Positions 1 to 6,940 of a stretch of 15,855 bases of DNA are shown piece by piece. This DNA is from Flavobacteriales bacterium (GTDB lineage Bacteria; Bacteroidota; Bacteroidia; Flavobacteriales_F; PHOS-HE28): contig JADKCV010000053.1 of NCBI GenBank assembly GCA_016718655.1, forward strand, positions 1 to 15,855, read 5' to 3'. Position 1 is the first letter of the stretch. The number at the start of each line of letters is the position of its first letter. The notes below the pieces were generated by a model that worked only from the letters and a program-made list of their open reading frames with translations, did not search any database and was not told the origin of the DNA. Both the position numbers and the translations under genes were made by a program.

Positions 1-1
1 T

Positions 2-920
2 GATATCACGGAGAGCAAGCCGAACATCTTCTTTGAGTACGGTTTGCTCTATGGTCTGAGCATACCTGTGGTACTCATGAAGGCAGAGGCATCAATGTCC
101 ACCTTCCCAATCCCTGCTGATATCAAGGATAGACTACCAGTTGTTTACAAAGACATGGGCGCCTTGGTTCAAGCGTGCGTGGTGGAGTTAGCGAACCACT
201 TCAAACGATTGATAGAAGGTGATGCGTTGTACAACATCTACCTCAACAAGATCTGGTTTCCTGCAGCCACGAGCACAGTGCATGTCATTACTTCTACGGA
301 AGCAGAAAAGCGTGAGCAGTATGCCAATCCTGCATCGGAAAAACTACATGCTCTTTGAGAGCCTTGGGGACAAGGATTCCCCTGTTGTGGGTGATGACCT
401 TTCTGAATCGCAACTACAGAAGCCTTAATGCTGCGATGGATGCGGCCGATACCTTCTCAGGTACATACGAGGAAATCCGTTGTCATCGGAGGTCCTGGGG
501 ATGAGGAAGGTGATGGAAATCAAGTGTGCAAGGTCATGATGGAGAAAGTCAAGGCCAAGGTGAGCTACTCGGAGTGTTGTGAGAAGTTGATTTTTGACGG
601 GCGCGAGTACGTTGCGACAAGAACTGGGAACAAGACAACGAAGGATTATGGGTACTTCGCCCGATTCCCTAACCCTTTCAACCCAAGATCCTCAGTAGTT
701 CTGATCAATGGCATTCACACGTTTGGTGTGTTAGGAGCAGCGAAAGCCTTCTCAGATCGCCTCGGCTCAAAGCAACATTCGAAAGGTGCTGAAGAAGTTG
801 AACTTGGACGATGTCCGTCAAGCAGCATTCGAGTGCTTCTTCGAGGTTGATGTTCTCAAGCAGGATGTCGTGTGCCCTGATATCAAGGAGGACTGGATAC
901 TACCCATTGAGCGGAAGTAA
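2..920 (+). CDS. TIR/deoxyribosyltransferase-like nucleotide-binding protein, 5'-truncated and frameshifted
   Basis: The gene enters from the left edge in frame 2. It opens with DITESKPNIFFEYGLLYGL followed by IPVVLMK, the pattern of TIR-like or nucleoside 2-deoxyribosyltransferase-like domains (D-x-T-x-x-x-PN-x-x-[FY]E-x-G). Coding continues to TAA at 918-920, but only by changing frame four times: at the A-run near 338-342, the C-run at 378-381, the CC near 478, and the GG near 763. Each is explained by one extra base. Stitched together, the C-terminal half contains VVIGGPGDEEGDGN and later DYGYFARFPNPFNPRSS then GIHTFGVLGAAKAF. This looks like a separate conserved domain that I cannot name. 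The stop overlaps the next start (TAATG), so it is translationally coupled to the adenylation gene. A nucleotide-binding or NAD-cleaving role is inferred from the N-terminal pattern only. Four shifts may mean sequence error or a pseudogene. Confidence 0.55.
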
Positions 921-2375
921 TGAAGGACTGTCTGGACTACTTCCTACATGCCGCAGAAGTGAATCCTAATGGGGTCGCGGTCATTGATGGAGCCCAGAGC
1001 ATCTCCTATGCCGACTTTCATAGCCTCATGCTCTCTATGGCGCGAGGTCTTTACACCTATGGTGCCAAGCCCAAGGTGGCGTTCGAGCTCGAACAGGGCA
1101 TTGATGCCTACGCACTCGAAATCGCTGTGCTTTACGTTGGCGGAGTCTTTTGTCCATTGAATGTGGGAGCACCACATGAACGGAAGGAGCTGATGGTGGC
1201 AGAGTTTGGTGCCAGCTTAGTTGTAGTCCGAGAGCATACTGCTGATGGCGGCTATGCTGGGTACAATCCGATGACCCTGGATCAACTGAAGAAGCATGGC
1301 GTTGGTGGCGACCTGCGCCTTGTCTCACCCAATGACGGTGATAGCGCATATGTGATCTTCACATCGGGCTCCACAGGTAGGCCCAAGGGGGTGGAGATTC
1401 TGAGGAGGGGATTGAACAAATTTCTTGAATGGTCAATACCTACCTACTCTGCAACGAGTGCCGATCGGTGGGGCCAGTTCTCCTTATTGAGTTTCGACCT
1501 GAGCATAGTGGACATATTCACGTGCTTGGGATCGGGTGCGACATTAGTCACGCTCTCAGATCCTTCTTCAAAGCTTCGACCTTCGAGGGTCCAATTGAAA
1601 AGCACGGCATCACGATCTGGCACTCGATACCCAGCGTGGTCGATTTGATGATTACGCGCAATGCATCAAAGCCTATTGACTTGTCAACCGTTCGACTGAT
1701 GAGCTATTGCGGTGAACCCTTGAAGAGACACCATCTTGACTTCATCTTCTCAAAGAACCCTGCCGTCAAGGTTCTGAACACTTATGGCCCAACAGAGGGC
1801 ACACTCTTCTGCACTTGGCAGGAGCTTAGCGTATATGACTACACCCCCTACCGTGGTGCAACTGCCAGCATAGGAAAGGCTATACCGGGTTGGACCCTTT
1901 CACTTGAACCTAAGTCGGATTCTGAGTTACTCGACATTGTCATCTACGGCGAGTATATCGGCAAGGGATACTTGAGTTCGGTTGATGCCAGCGGGTTCAT
2001 GGTTAAGGTGATCGCAGGGGTGGAGCAAGGAACATTCGTCACAGGCGATCTCGCAGAGTTGACTGCTGGAAACCTTTACTTCCAGGGGCGTAAAGATCGC
2101 CAGGTCAAGCGGAATGGGTATCGGGTGGAGCTTGGTGAGGTCGACTTTTGGATCACTGACTTCTTGAAGGTTGCGAGCGCGACAGTTTTGATCAAGGCTG
2201 GCTTGGTCGCGTTTATAGAAACGAGCGAAACGATTTCGGAGGTCGAGCTGAGGAATTGGCTCTCTGGAAGCTGGAAGCTTACAAGATGCCAACCAAATTC
2301 ATTGGGATGCCTTCTCTCCCGCGGAATGACAATATGAAGATTGACCATTCGAAACTGATGCATTACGAGCTATGA
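920..2375 (+). CDS. Stand-alone amino-acid adenylation (AMP-binding) enzyme, frameshifted
   Basis: This is an ANL-superfamily adenylation domain of the NRPS/DltA type. It would activate a carboxylate as an acyl-AMP and load it on a carrier protein. The P-loop-like core FTSGSTGRPKGV lies at about residues 147-158. Later come NTYGPTEGT (A5-like), GTFVTGDLAEL (A7), FQGRKDRQVKRNGYRVELGE (A8), and a C-terminal LPRNDNMKIDHSKL (A10, with the usual catalytic Lys in MKID). Two frameshifts break it, each explained by one missing base: near 1575-1590 (frame 2 to 1) and near 2260-2270 (frame 1 to 0). Repaired length is about 485 aa, normal for a single A domain with no condensation or thiolation domain. 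It starts inside the upstream stop (TAATG) and ends overlapping the carrier gene (ATGA at 2372-2375). The substrate cannot be read from the sequence. The family call is firm. Confidence 0.85.
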
Positions 2376-2629
2376 GCAACAGACTACCCAATCCCTTCGA
2401 TCTGGTTGCGAAAGTGCTGGAGGTGGATCGAGAGACCTTGGATGATGAGTCCTCGATGGGGACTCACCCGAATTGGGACAGCTTGAACCAAGTAGCTATC
2501 GTGACCGCGATTGAGGCCGACTACGACATCATCATTGAGGATGAAGACATCCTGAAGTATTCGAACATGAAGGCGATCACCCAATTGTTTGATGAGCTGT
2601 CGGCGAAAGCTGAATCAGCGAAAGGATGA
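2372..2629 (+). CDS. Acyl/peptidyl carrier protein
   Basis: A complete 85-residue protein of carrier-protein size and acidity. The 4'-phosphopantetheine attachment site is WDSLN, with Ser at about residue 37, preceded by THPN and followed by a hydrophobic helix (QVAIVTAIEADYDI). The motif DIIIEDEDILKYSNMKAI matches helix III/IV of stand-alone carriers such as DltC and those of surface-polysaccharide clusters. Its start overlaps the stop of the adenylation gene (ATGA), which makes that enzyme its obvious loading partner. No thioesterase, condensation domain or phosphopantetheinyl transferase is visible nearby, so the fate of the loaded group is unknown. Its last 15 bases overlap the 3' end of the convergent glycosyltransferase gene. 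Confidence 0.88.
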   Translation: MSNRLPNPFDLVAKVLEVDRETLDDESSMGTHPNWDSLNQVAIVTAIEADYDIIIEDEDILKYSNMKAITQLFDELSAKAESAKG

Positions 2630-3581
2630 AAGTAGGCCTTTAAAGGCTATGCGGTTTGTCTTGTAGGACATGCAGCACGCCGTGATCTCTTCCGGCGAAG
2701 ACACTTGACGGTGAGTAAGTAGATGCCTAAGAATTGAGACGTACTTAGGCCTGTCCTGTGCAACGGAACGGCTGTATAGGTCTTGCAGGTACTCATCCCT
2801 TTCGAGGAGCATACGAGCCCAGAAGTCAAAGGACTCAAGCTCAGCATAGGAACCATTTGCATGACCATCCACAAGGCCATCCACTATAAGTTCTCCATGC
2901 TCCTGAAAGAGGACCTTGGATTGATAGCGATCGAATCGATCCGCTGTTTCCTGTAGCACGGATCCGTGCTTTGCATGCCTCTGCGTCAGGATCTGCAGAA
3001 AGAGCCAGATCCAGTCTTCGTTGTAGATGTTGACGAAGTACTCAGTCACCGAAGAAGGATTGAAGGCGAGAAATCCCCGGACAGCATTTCAGGATTGTTT
3101 ACCCCACATCAGCAGCAATGTGACCGAGGATTGACTGGTCTGGCATGCCATCCACATGCGCCCCAGCAAATGAAACATCAGTAAGCAAGCTGAACAGCTC
3201 GTCAATCAGGCCTATATCAGGTACTCGAATATCATCGTCCATGTACCAGACCCGCTCTCGTCCCATGGAACGTGCGAGGAGCAGTGCGAAATTTCTAACA
3301 TAGCTGAGATTCCAATCTGGGTATCCAGGCTCTCGTAGTAGGAAGGAGAAGTCTGATTCAGCAATATGCTCTTCAACGAGAAACTGCGCGTACTCCTTTC
3401 GTCCAAGATATTGATACCCTTGTAATTGGCACAGTTCCGCAACGGCTCTGCGATTCTCTGGAAGTGCGGAGTCGTCCACAACGAACTTCCTATGCGGAGA
3501 TGCGGCAATTCCAGTTAGGCATTTACCGATGCGTGCTGGTGCGTCTCGTGTGAAAATGAAGATTGCACAACGATTGTTCAC
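2615..3581 (-). CDS. GT-A type glycosyltransferase, frameshifted
   Basis: The N-terminal part (3581 to about 3102) begins MNNRCAIFIFTRDAPARIGK and carries VVDDS (about residue 34-38) and VWYMDDDIRVPD, the acidic nucleotide-sugar/metal site expected in GT-A enzymes. The C-terminal part (3049 to 2615) includes YFVNIYNEDWIWLFL. Between them the frame must change twice. Adding one G to the G-run at 3102-3105 and one G to the run at 3075-3078 yields NNPEMLSGGFLAFNPSSV, the SGGFLAF pattern usual for these enzymes. The repaired protein is about 322 aa with no signal peptide or membrane segment, so it is probably cytoplasmic or membrane-associated. It converges on the carrier-protein gene, with 3' ends overlapping. 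It may act on the same surface product as the adenylation/carrier pair, but that is only inferred from position. Confidence 0.75.
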
Positions 3582-3740
3582 TGTACGAAGGTGCTAGTTG
3601 TTGGCCTTGTCCTCACAACGTATGACACTAAAGCGGCAAGGTCGCATTTCAAGTTTGAGTCAGCGGCGAAATGCCCGGTGCAGGAGTGGTCTTGCAGCTG
3701 CGATTTGATGAAGAGTTCGGAACTCGCAATCGAACGACAT

Positions 3741-4472
3741 TTACATGTCCTCCTTGATTTGTTCTACGCTAATCACCTTCGAAGCGAGCAAGCTCTTTTC
3801 ACGCGGTTGGAGGGTTCTGACTCGATTGATTGCAGCAATGGTCTTCGGGATCTCGGATTCCTTGCTGACGATGATGTACTTAACATCGGATGCGTCGAAC
3901 TTCAGGGAATGACTTATCAGAGCCTTGTTCGCCTGCTTGAGGTTTCTATCGTCCGAACCTGAGCTAGGTAATGTATGGACGTTCGTAGGGGAGTATCTCC
4001 ATTCTCGTTCGTCGTAGAACTTCCGCGTCTCCATCTCCTTAGTACCTCTGTTCAGGACGAGCCCGTCATAGGCCTTGATGTACTTGCAGAAGTCGAACAG
4101 TCTTTCGCGCAAAGGAGACTTGGTGGGCAACTTCATCTTGACCACATCATAGACGACTTGGCTCATCAGCGTCGCGGTCCTTGATTCGCGATCGACATAC
4201 ACGACCGGGCTAATCCCTCGCTGCATGCCCCATTCCTTCTTCCGCAAGCCAATGCCATACTCACCGTAGTACTCGATGTGCTTCCCCATCTTGGAGAGTA
4301 TTATGTCGCAGAAGCAGACCATCGGTACTCGTACAGCTGTGATTCGATCGGCAGGGAGAATGGCGCTCAGATCTTCCAAGCTGTAGCTCGGATAGAAACC
4401 GTTCTGCAGTATGCTCACCAGATCTCCGCGTTGGCGAGTGAAATGGAACAGGGTGTTCGCGCTGACCGGCAT
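3741..4472 (-). CDS. AbiGi-family abortive-infection protein (antitoxin-like)
   Basis: An intact 243-residue protein. Its sequence follows what I recall of the AbiGi family (Pfam 'AbiGi, putative abortive phage resistance antitoxin'). It has LFHFTRQRGDLVSILQNGFYP at residues 8-28, VPMVCFCDIILSKMGKHIEYY at about 49-69, then GIGLRKKEWG with ISPVVYV, and DEREWRY at 154-160. In lactococcal AbiG, AbiGi is paired with the toxin AbiGii. No AbiGii homologue is evident here. Instead, a DUF2188/CFI-box gene ends only 3 bp upstream (stop 4476-4478, start 4472), so the two are almost certainly one transcript and perhaps one defence module. The 159-bp gap downstream, before the glycosyltransferase start, holds nothing I can name. 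The family call rests on recalled motifs and was not searched. Confidence 0.75.
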   Translation of the reverse strand: MPVSANTLFHFTRQRGDLVSILQNGFYPSYSLEDLSAILPADRITAVRVPMVCFCDIILSKMGKHIEYYGEYGIGLRKKEWGMQRGISPVVYVDRESRTATLMSQVVYDVVKMKLPTKSPLRERLFDFCKYIKAYDGLVLNRGTKEMETRKFYDEREWRYSPTNVHTLPSSGSDDRNLKQANKALISHSLKFDASDVKYIIVSKESEIPKTIAAINRVRTLQPREKSLLASKVISVEQIKEDM

Positions 4473-4475
4473 TGT

Positions 4476-5006
4476 TCAGCCAACAAGCGAGTGCAACCAG
4501 ACTACCGCATTCTTGTACTCAACGGTAGCTCGCTCCGGGTGGCCACATTCTATGAGCTTACAGGCGGCACGGATGCGTTCGAAGAGTTCATCATACAATG
4601 TCTTGCGGTCTACCCGCTGGTTCAGCTGCTGCACAAGAAGTGGTGCTCGCTCGTAATACTCATTGATGAGTTCGAGTCCAGTGGGTGTGGAGGCCAAATG
4701 GTTATCCCTATAGGCACGTAATAGCGTAAGCTCTTTGCAGTCATCAGTTAGCCCGTGGTACTGAACGCATGCTGTTGTGATGAAGCAATCATCAGTGCCG
4801 TGATCCCCAGGCCGGACGGTCCTTTGAATCCGTCCATCACTGCCATGGATGATCACACTCAAACCTTGATTGCGTGCGATCTTCTTCGCCTCATCCAATG
4901 CTTCAGCCTTCGTATCCCGAATGGCGGAGGCTTTAACAGCGCTGTCCTTTTTTACCACCCAAACACCTCCGTCCGGGTAGACACGGATTGTTTTTCCCTT
5001 GGCCAT
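4476..5006 (-). CDS. DUF2188 domain + CFI-box C-terminal domain protein
   Basis: I chose the ATG at 5006 because DUF2188 similarity begins there (MAKGKTIRVYPDGGVWVVKK). A longer in-frame start at 5162 would add 52 residues that look non-conserved. The protein is 176 aa. Residues 1-62 form a DUF2188 unit (GGVWVVKK, DTKAEALDEAKKIA, VIIHGSDGRI). Residues 74-130 form a CFI-box: CFITTAC at 74-80, then LTLLRAYRDNHL and LELINEYYERAPLLV. CFI-box domains often sit at the C-terminus of secreted or signalling proteins, and their function is not established. The gene lies directly upstream of AbiGi with a 3-bp gap, so it is the best candidate for AbiGi's partner here. There is no signal peptide or membrane helix. 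Domain assignment is confident, but the role is unknown. Confidence 0.8.
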   Translation of the reverse strand: MAKGKTIRVYPDGGVWVVKKDSAVKASAIRDTKAEALDEAKKIARNQGLSVIIHGSDGRIQRTVRPGDHGTDDCFITTACVQYHGLTDDCKELTLLRAYRDNHLASTPTGLELINEYYERAPLLVQQLNQRVDRKTLYDELFERIRAACKLIECGHPERATVEYKNAVVWLHSLVG

Positions 5007-5202
5007 GCTTAGTACACGTTGGTCGTCAATGTACCGTGGGACTGTCGGGCCGGGATGCCTTGTGGCCATGCGCCAGCGAGTGAGCGATTGAAGCGAAAAG
5101 CCCACAGGCTGGTAATCCAGCCGAGGACTTGTAGTGGAAAGCGCGACCCCGAGGCTTTGCAAGGGAGCACGCCCATACGTTCAAGAAGCTGTTCGTGACC
5201 GG

Positions 5203-5802
5203 TCATGGGCTCTGATCTAACTTCTTCACCATCGTCAAGAGCGTCGCTTTCGTTCGACCAAGCTGGGCCAACTCGACCAATAATTCAAGCACTGCGGGTT
5301 CTGCTTCCAAAGGTTCGTAGCCCAATACAAGACGGGCCATCTCCCCGAGATCGTCAGTGGTGAGCTCCCCATCCCCCAGGCGTTCCAGCCAGATCTCGCA
5401 CGCTCTCTTTGTCACATACGCAGTAAGCTGTTCTTCATGACCGAGTGTGGATGTTAGAGTGGCAATGTCCTCGAACCCCAATATCGGCGCATAGGGCCGA
5501 TAATGCTCAAGTTCGTGCCTCAAACTGGAAAGGTCGAGTGGAGGATCGCCTTCCAAAGGGTAGCGTGCCAACTTGTCGAGGATGGCATCGATCGCGCTTT
5601 CATAGCGGGGTTCTGGAGCCGCATGCTCTGAGAATTGGAGGAATTCCGCGATCTCGAAGAGGTCCATACGACTCAGCTCACCTCGCTCGTAGCGCTCGAT
5701 ATAACCGTAAAGTGCGGCCTTGGTCACGATGACACGGTTCGAGGTGTTCCCTGCGACCAGTGCAACAAGCGCATCCAATGTCTCCCTGCCCGCCAGATCC
5801 AT
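5203..5802 (-). CDS. Uncharacterised acidic helical protein with internal duplication and a PaaZ-like C-terminal tail
   Basis: A 199-residue acidic, apparently all-helical protein that I do not recognise. It contains an internal duplication. Residues about 26-57 (VTKAALYGYIERYERGEL then DLFEIAEFL) match residues about 130-160 (VTKRACEIWLERLGDGEL then DLGEMARLV), sharing VTK, ER, GEL, DL and EMA-like positions. The last 14 residues, ATLLTMVKKLDQSP, are nearly the PaaZ terminus (ATILTMVKKLDQN) and do not resemble the rest of the protein. The gene begins 5 bp after the stop of the displaced PaaZ tail at 5808. I read it as a cassette gene whose 3' end was fused in frame to a remnant of paaZ. An immunity-like or regulatory role is possible but not shown. 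ATG at 5802 is the first in-frame start after that stop. Confidence 0.6.
   Translation of the reverse strand: MDLAGRETLDALVALVAGNTSNRVIVTKAALYGYIERYERGELSRMDLFEIAEFLQFSEHAAPEPRYESAIDAILDKLARYPLEGDPPLDLSSLRHELEHYRPYAPILGFEDIATLTSTLGHEEQLTAYVTKRACEIWLERLGDGELTTDDLGEMARLVLGYEPLEAEPAVLELLVELAQLGRTKATLLTMVKKLDQSP
5212..5247 (-). repeat. paaZ 3'-end copy C (12 codons), fused to the end of an unrelated ORF
   Basis: These 36 bases encode ATLLTMVKKLDQ, identical at 11 of 12 residues to the PaaZ terminus, in the same strand and frame phase relative to a stop. About 27 of 36 bases match the live copy. It is the leftmost of three paaZ 3' ends. Confidence 0.65.
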
Positions 5803-5915
5803 CGATATCAGTTCTGGTCGAGTTTCTTGACCATGGTGAGGATGGTGGCAATGGCAACCGTCTCCCCGGTCTCATCGAACACATCCACCAGGAATTTGAC
5901 GATTCCCTTCGCCAC

Positions 5916-5934
5916 CCCCGGGTCAAGCCCGGGG
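5916..5934. repeat. GC-rich palindrome inserted in frame in the paaZ remnant
   Basis: The 19-bp palindrome is ccccgggtcaagcccgggg, with 7-bp arms and a 5-base loop. On the - strand it contributes PGLDPG, replacing the ED of RTPEDVAKG in the live copy with SPGLDPG, a net gain of 15 bases. It belongs to the same sequence family as the palindrome at 13656-13690. Confidence 0.75.
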
Positions 5935-5987
5935 CTCGGCGTGCGCTTCTCCTGATCCGCTTTCTCCTTCACGGTAAAGCGCACCTG

Positions 5988-6035
5988 CCCCGGGTCCCCG
6001 GTTCGGTGACCGGGGCAGGCTAGCCCGGGGTGACA
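5988..6035. repeat. Compound hairpin insertion in frame in the paaZ remnant
   Basis: These 48 bases replace one Ile codon of the live copy (GMTIQVRF), a net gain of 45 bases. They include a perfect 7-bp stem, ccccggt at 5996-6002 with accgggg at 6009-6015. Outer ccccggg/cccgggg arms lie at 5988-5994 and 6024-6030. The reading frame stays open. Confidence 0.75.
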
Positions 6036-6119
6036 CGTCATCCCCGGATACACCGGCTTCACGAAGCGGCATTCGTCCAGGCCGTAGTTCAGCAGCACCG
6101 GTCCTTTGGGCGGATCAAC

Positions 6120-6146
6120 GTCCCTTCGCTTTGCTCGGGATGTGGC
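6120..6146. repeat. Third short insertion in the paaZ remnant
   Basis: Nine codons (ATSRAKRRD) stand where the live copy has GLF, a net gain of 18 bases. The core tcccttcgctttgctcggga has TCCC/GGGA ends, but its interior is only weakly palindromic. It resembles dispersed CTTCGCT-type repeats that I recall from Bacteroidota, not verified here. Confidence 0.5.
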
Positions 6147-6194
6147 CGCCGCGCGGCTGAGGATGAAATACCCGTGCGCCACTGCCTTCAAGCG

Positions 6195-6416
6195 TTACGC
6201 GGTCGAGCGCTTCTTGCCTTGCACCGCTTTGGCACGGCCCCGCAGCGGGCGAGCACGCTTTCCTGCAACAGGAGGGCGCTTAGCGGGGCGCTTCGCAGCG
6301 GCCTTGGCTTTTTCGGCTTGTATGTACGCGGAGATCGCGCGCGAGTCTTCCTCGGTGAAGGGGCGATCACCACCGATGTGGCCGATGTTGTCCAGGTCGA
6401 ACTTCCTAGTTCTCAT
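6195..6416 (-). CDS. Small basic-tailed protein, antitoxin-like partner of the GNAT-like gene
   Basis: A 73-residue protein beginning MRTRKFDLDNIGHIGGDRP. Its start codon overlaps the stop of the upstream gene (ATGA, 6416-6413), so the two are translationally coupled. The N-terminal 40 residues contain IGGDRPFTEEDSRAISAYI, a pattern I recall from small Bacteroidota proteins encoded beside GNAT-like proteins. The C-terminal 35 residues are rich in Lys, Arg, Ala and Pro and probably disordered and nucleic-acid-binding. A longer open frame extends upstream to 6794, but it runs through the GNAT-like gene and I reject it. The antitoxin role is inferred from size, order and coupling only. It ends 12 bp before the displaced paaZ tail begins. 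Confidence 0.65.
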   Translation of the reverse strand: MRTRKFDLDNIGHIGGDRPFTEEDSRAISAYIQAEKAKAAAKRPAKRPPVAGKRARPLRGRAKAVQGKKRSTA

Positions 6417-6940
6417 TGCGGGAAGTATTTGTCCACAAGATAACGCGCAGCGGCGGTGTTCACGATCATACGCCCACTTCCGTAGTGGATGGCGTTCAAG
6501 GTGGCCTCGTAATGCGCGATCAGACTCGTTTTGGAAATGAACGCGAGGTTCCCTTCGAACCCGAGTTCGAATGAGCGCTTGCATCCGTATGCAACAAGGT
6601 TGCCGAGGACCCCAGCGTATACCTTGTTCCTTCCCAAGTTGAAGGGTGCGCTTTCGACAAGGTGCATCACAACGTGATCCGTTCCGGGCTCCAGGCATAG
6701 CAAGCCTTGGATCACCAGCGGATTGTCGACGATGGTCAACTTGAACACGGAGCGACCTTGGGTCTTGAACTCCTTCTTCCAATTGAACAGCCAACTGTTC
6801 TTTCTGGTCACTGTCTTCAGGTCATCCCTCGTCAGAGGTAACACCACTGTCGGGAAGCTGTCGCCGGTCACGACGTTCTCGATCGAGCGCGTGAGCTTAT
6901 CGATCTCGAAGGATAGTCCGGTGAGCTTGCGCTTGGCCAT
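6413..6940 (-). CDS. GNAT-like protein, candidate toxin, coupled to paaZ
   Basis: A complete 175-residue protein beginning MAKRKLTGLSFEIDKLTRSI. The middle, TIVDNPLVIQGLLCLE, HLVESAPFN, then GRNKVYAGVLGNLVAYGC, looks like the beta4/beta5 and acetyl-CoA pyrophosphate loop region of a GNAT fold. The end, LIAHYEATLNAIHY then MIVNTAAARYLVDKYF, is typical of a family I recall in Flavobacteriia that sits beside a small partner gene. I cannot confirm catalysis, because the canonical RxxGxG/A loop is not exact. Its ATG overlaps the paaZ stop (TGATG at 6942-6938), so translation should depend on paaZ. GC is visibly lower than in the body of paaZ and matches the live paaZ end next to it, which suggests both arrived together. 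Confidence 0.65.
   Translation of the reverse strand: MAKRKLTGLSFEIDKLTRSIENVVTGDSFPTVVLPLTRDDLKTVTRKNSWLFNWKKEFKTQGRSVFKLTIVDNPLVIQGLLCLEPGTDHVVMHLVESAPFNLGRNKVYAGVLGNLVAYGCKRSFELGFEGNLAFISKTSLIAHYEATLNAIHYGSGRMIVNTAAARYLVDKYFPQ

Larger units (their letters stand above)
5808..6182 (-). pseudogene. Displaced paaZ 3' end (copy B of the MaoC-like domain tail)
   Basis: This segment encodes the last 98 residues of PaaZ plus extra codons. It starts exactly at VAHGYFILSRAA, continues through VLLNYGLDECRFVKPVYPGMT, and ends ATILTMVKKLDQN. It lacks the MaoC catalytic stretch (SGDKFYAH), so it cannot be a working hydratase by itself. The frame is open from an ATG at 6191, which adds only MKA before VAHG. 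Compared with the live end it has three in-frame additions of net 5, 15 and 6 codons. Codon choice is GC-rich, like the body of paaZ (7237-8989) and unlike the live 3' end. I infer this is the original end of this genome's paaZ, pushed downstream when a foreign end plus cassette arrived. Confidence 0.85.

Noticed and set aside
3591..4721. + strand open frames of 69-147 codons
   Set aside because: They lie antisense to the AbiGi and CFI-box genes and carry no family signal.
5007..5206. A 65-codon - strand open frame, and the 52-residue N-terminal extension of the CFI-box gene
   Set aside because: No motif, and it is not conserved in style with the DUF2188 domain that begins at the ATG at 5006. 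Treated as intergenic.
5916..6035. Palindromes as Rho-independent terminators
   Set aside because: They lie inside an open reading frame, lack T-runs, and match a dispersed repeat family instead.
6417..6794. Upstream extension of the small antitoxin-like gene to a start at 6794
   Set aside because: The extension overlaps the GNAT-like gene in another frame and reads as low-complexity Arg-rich shadow. The ATGA-coupled start at 6416 is much better.
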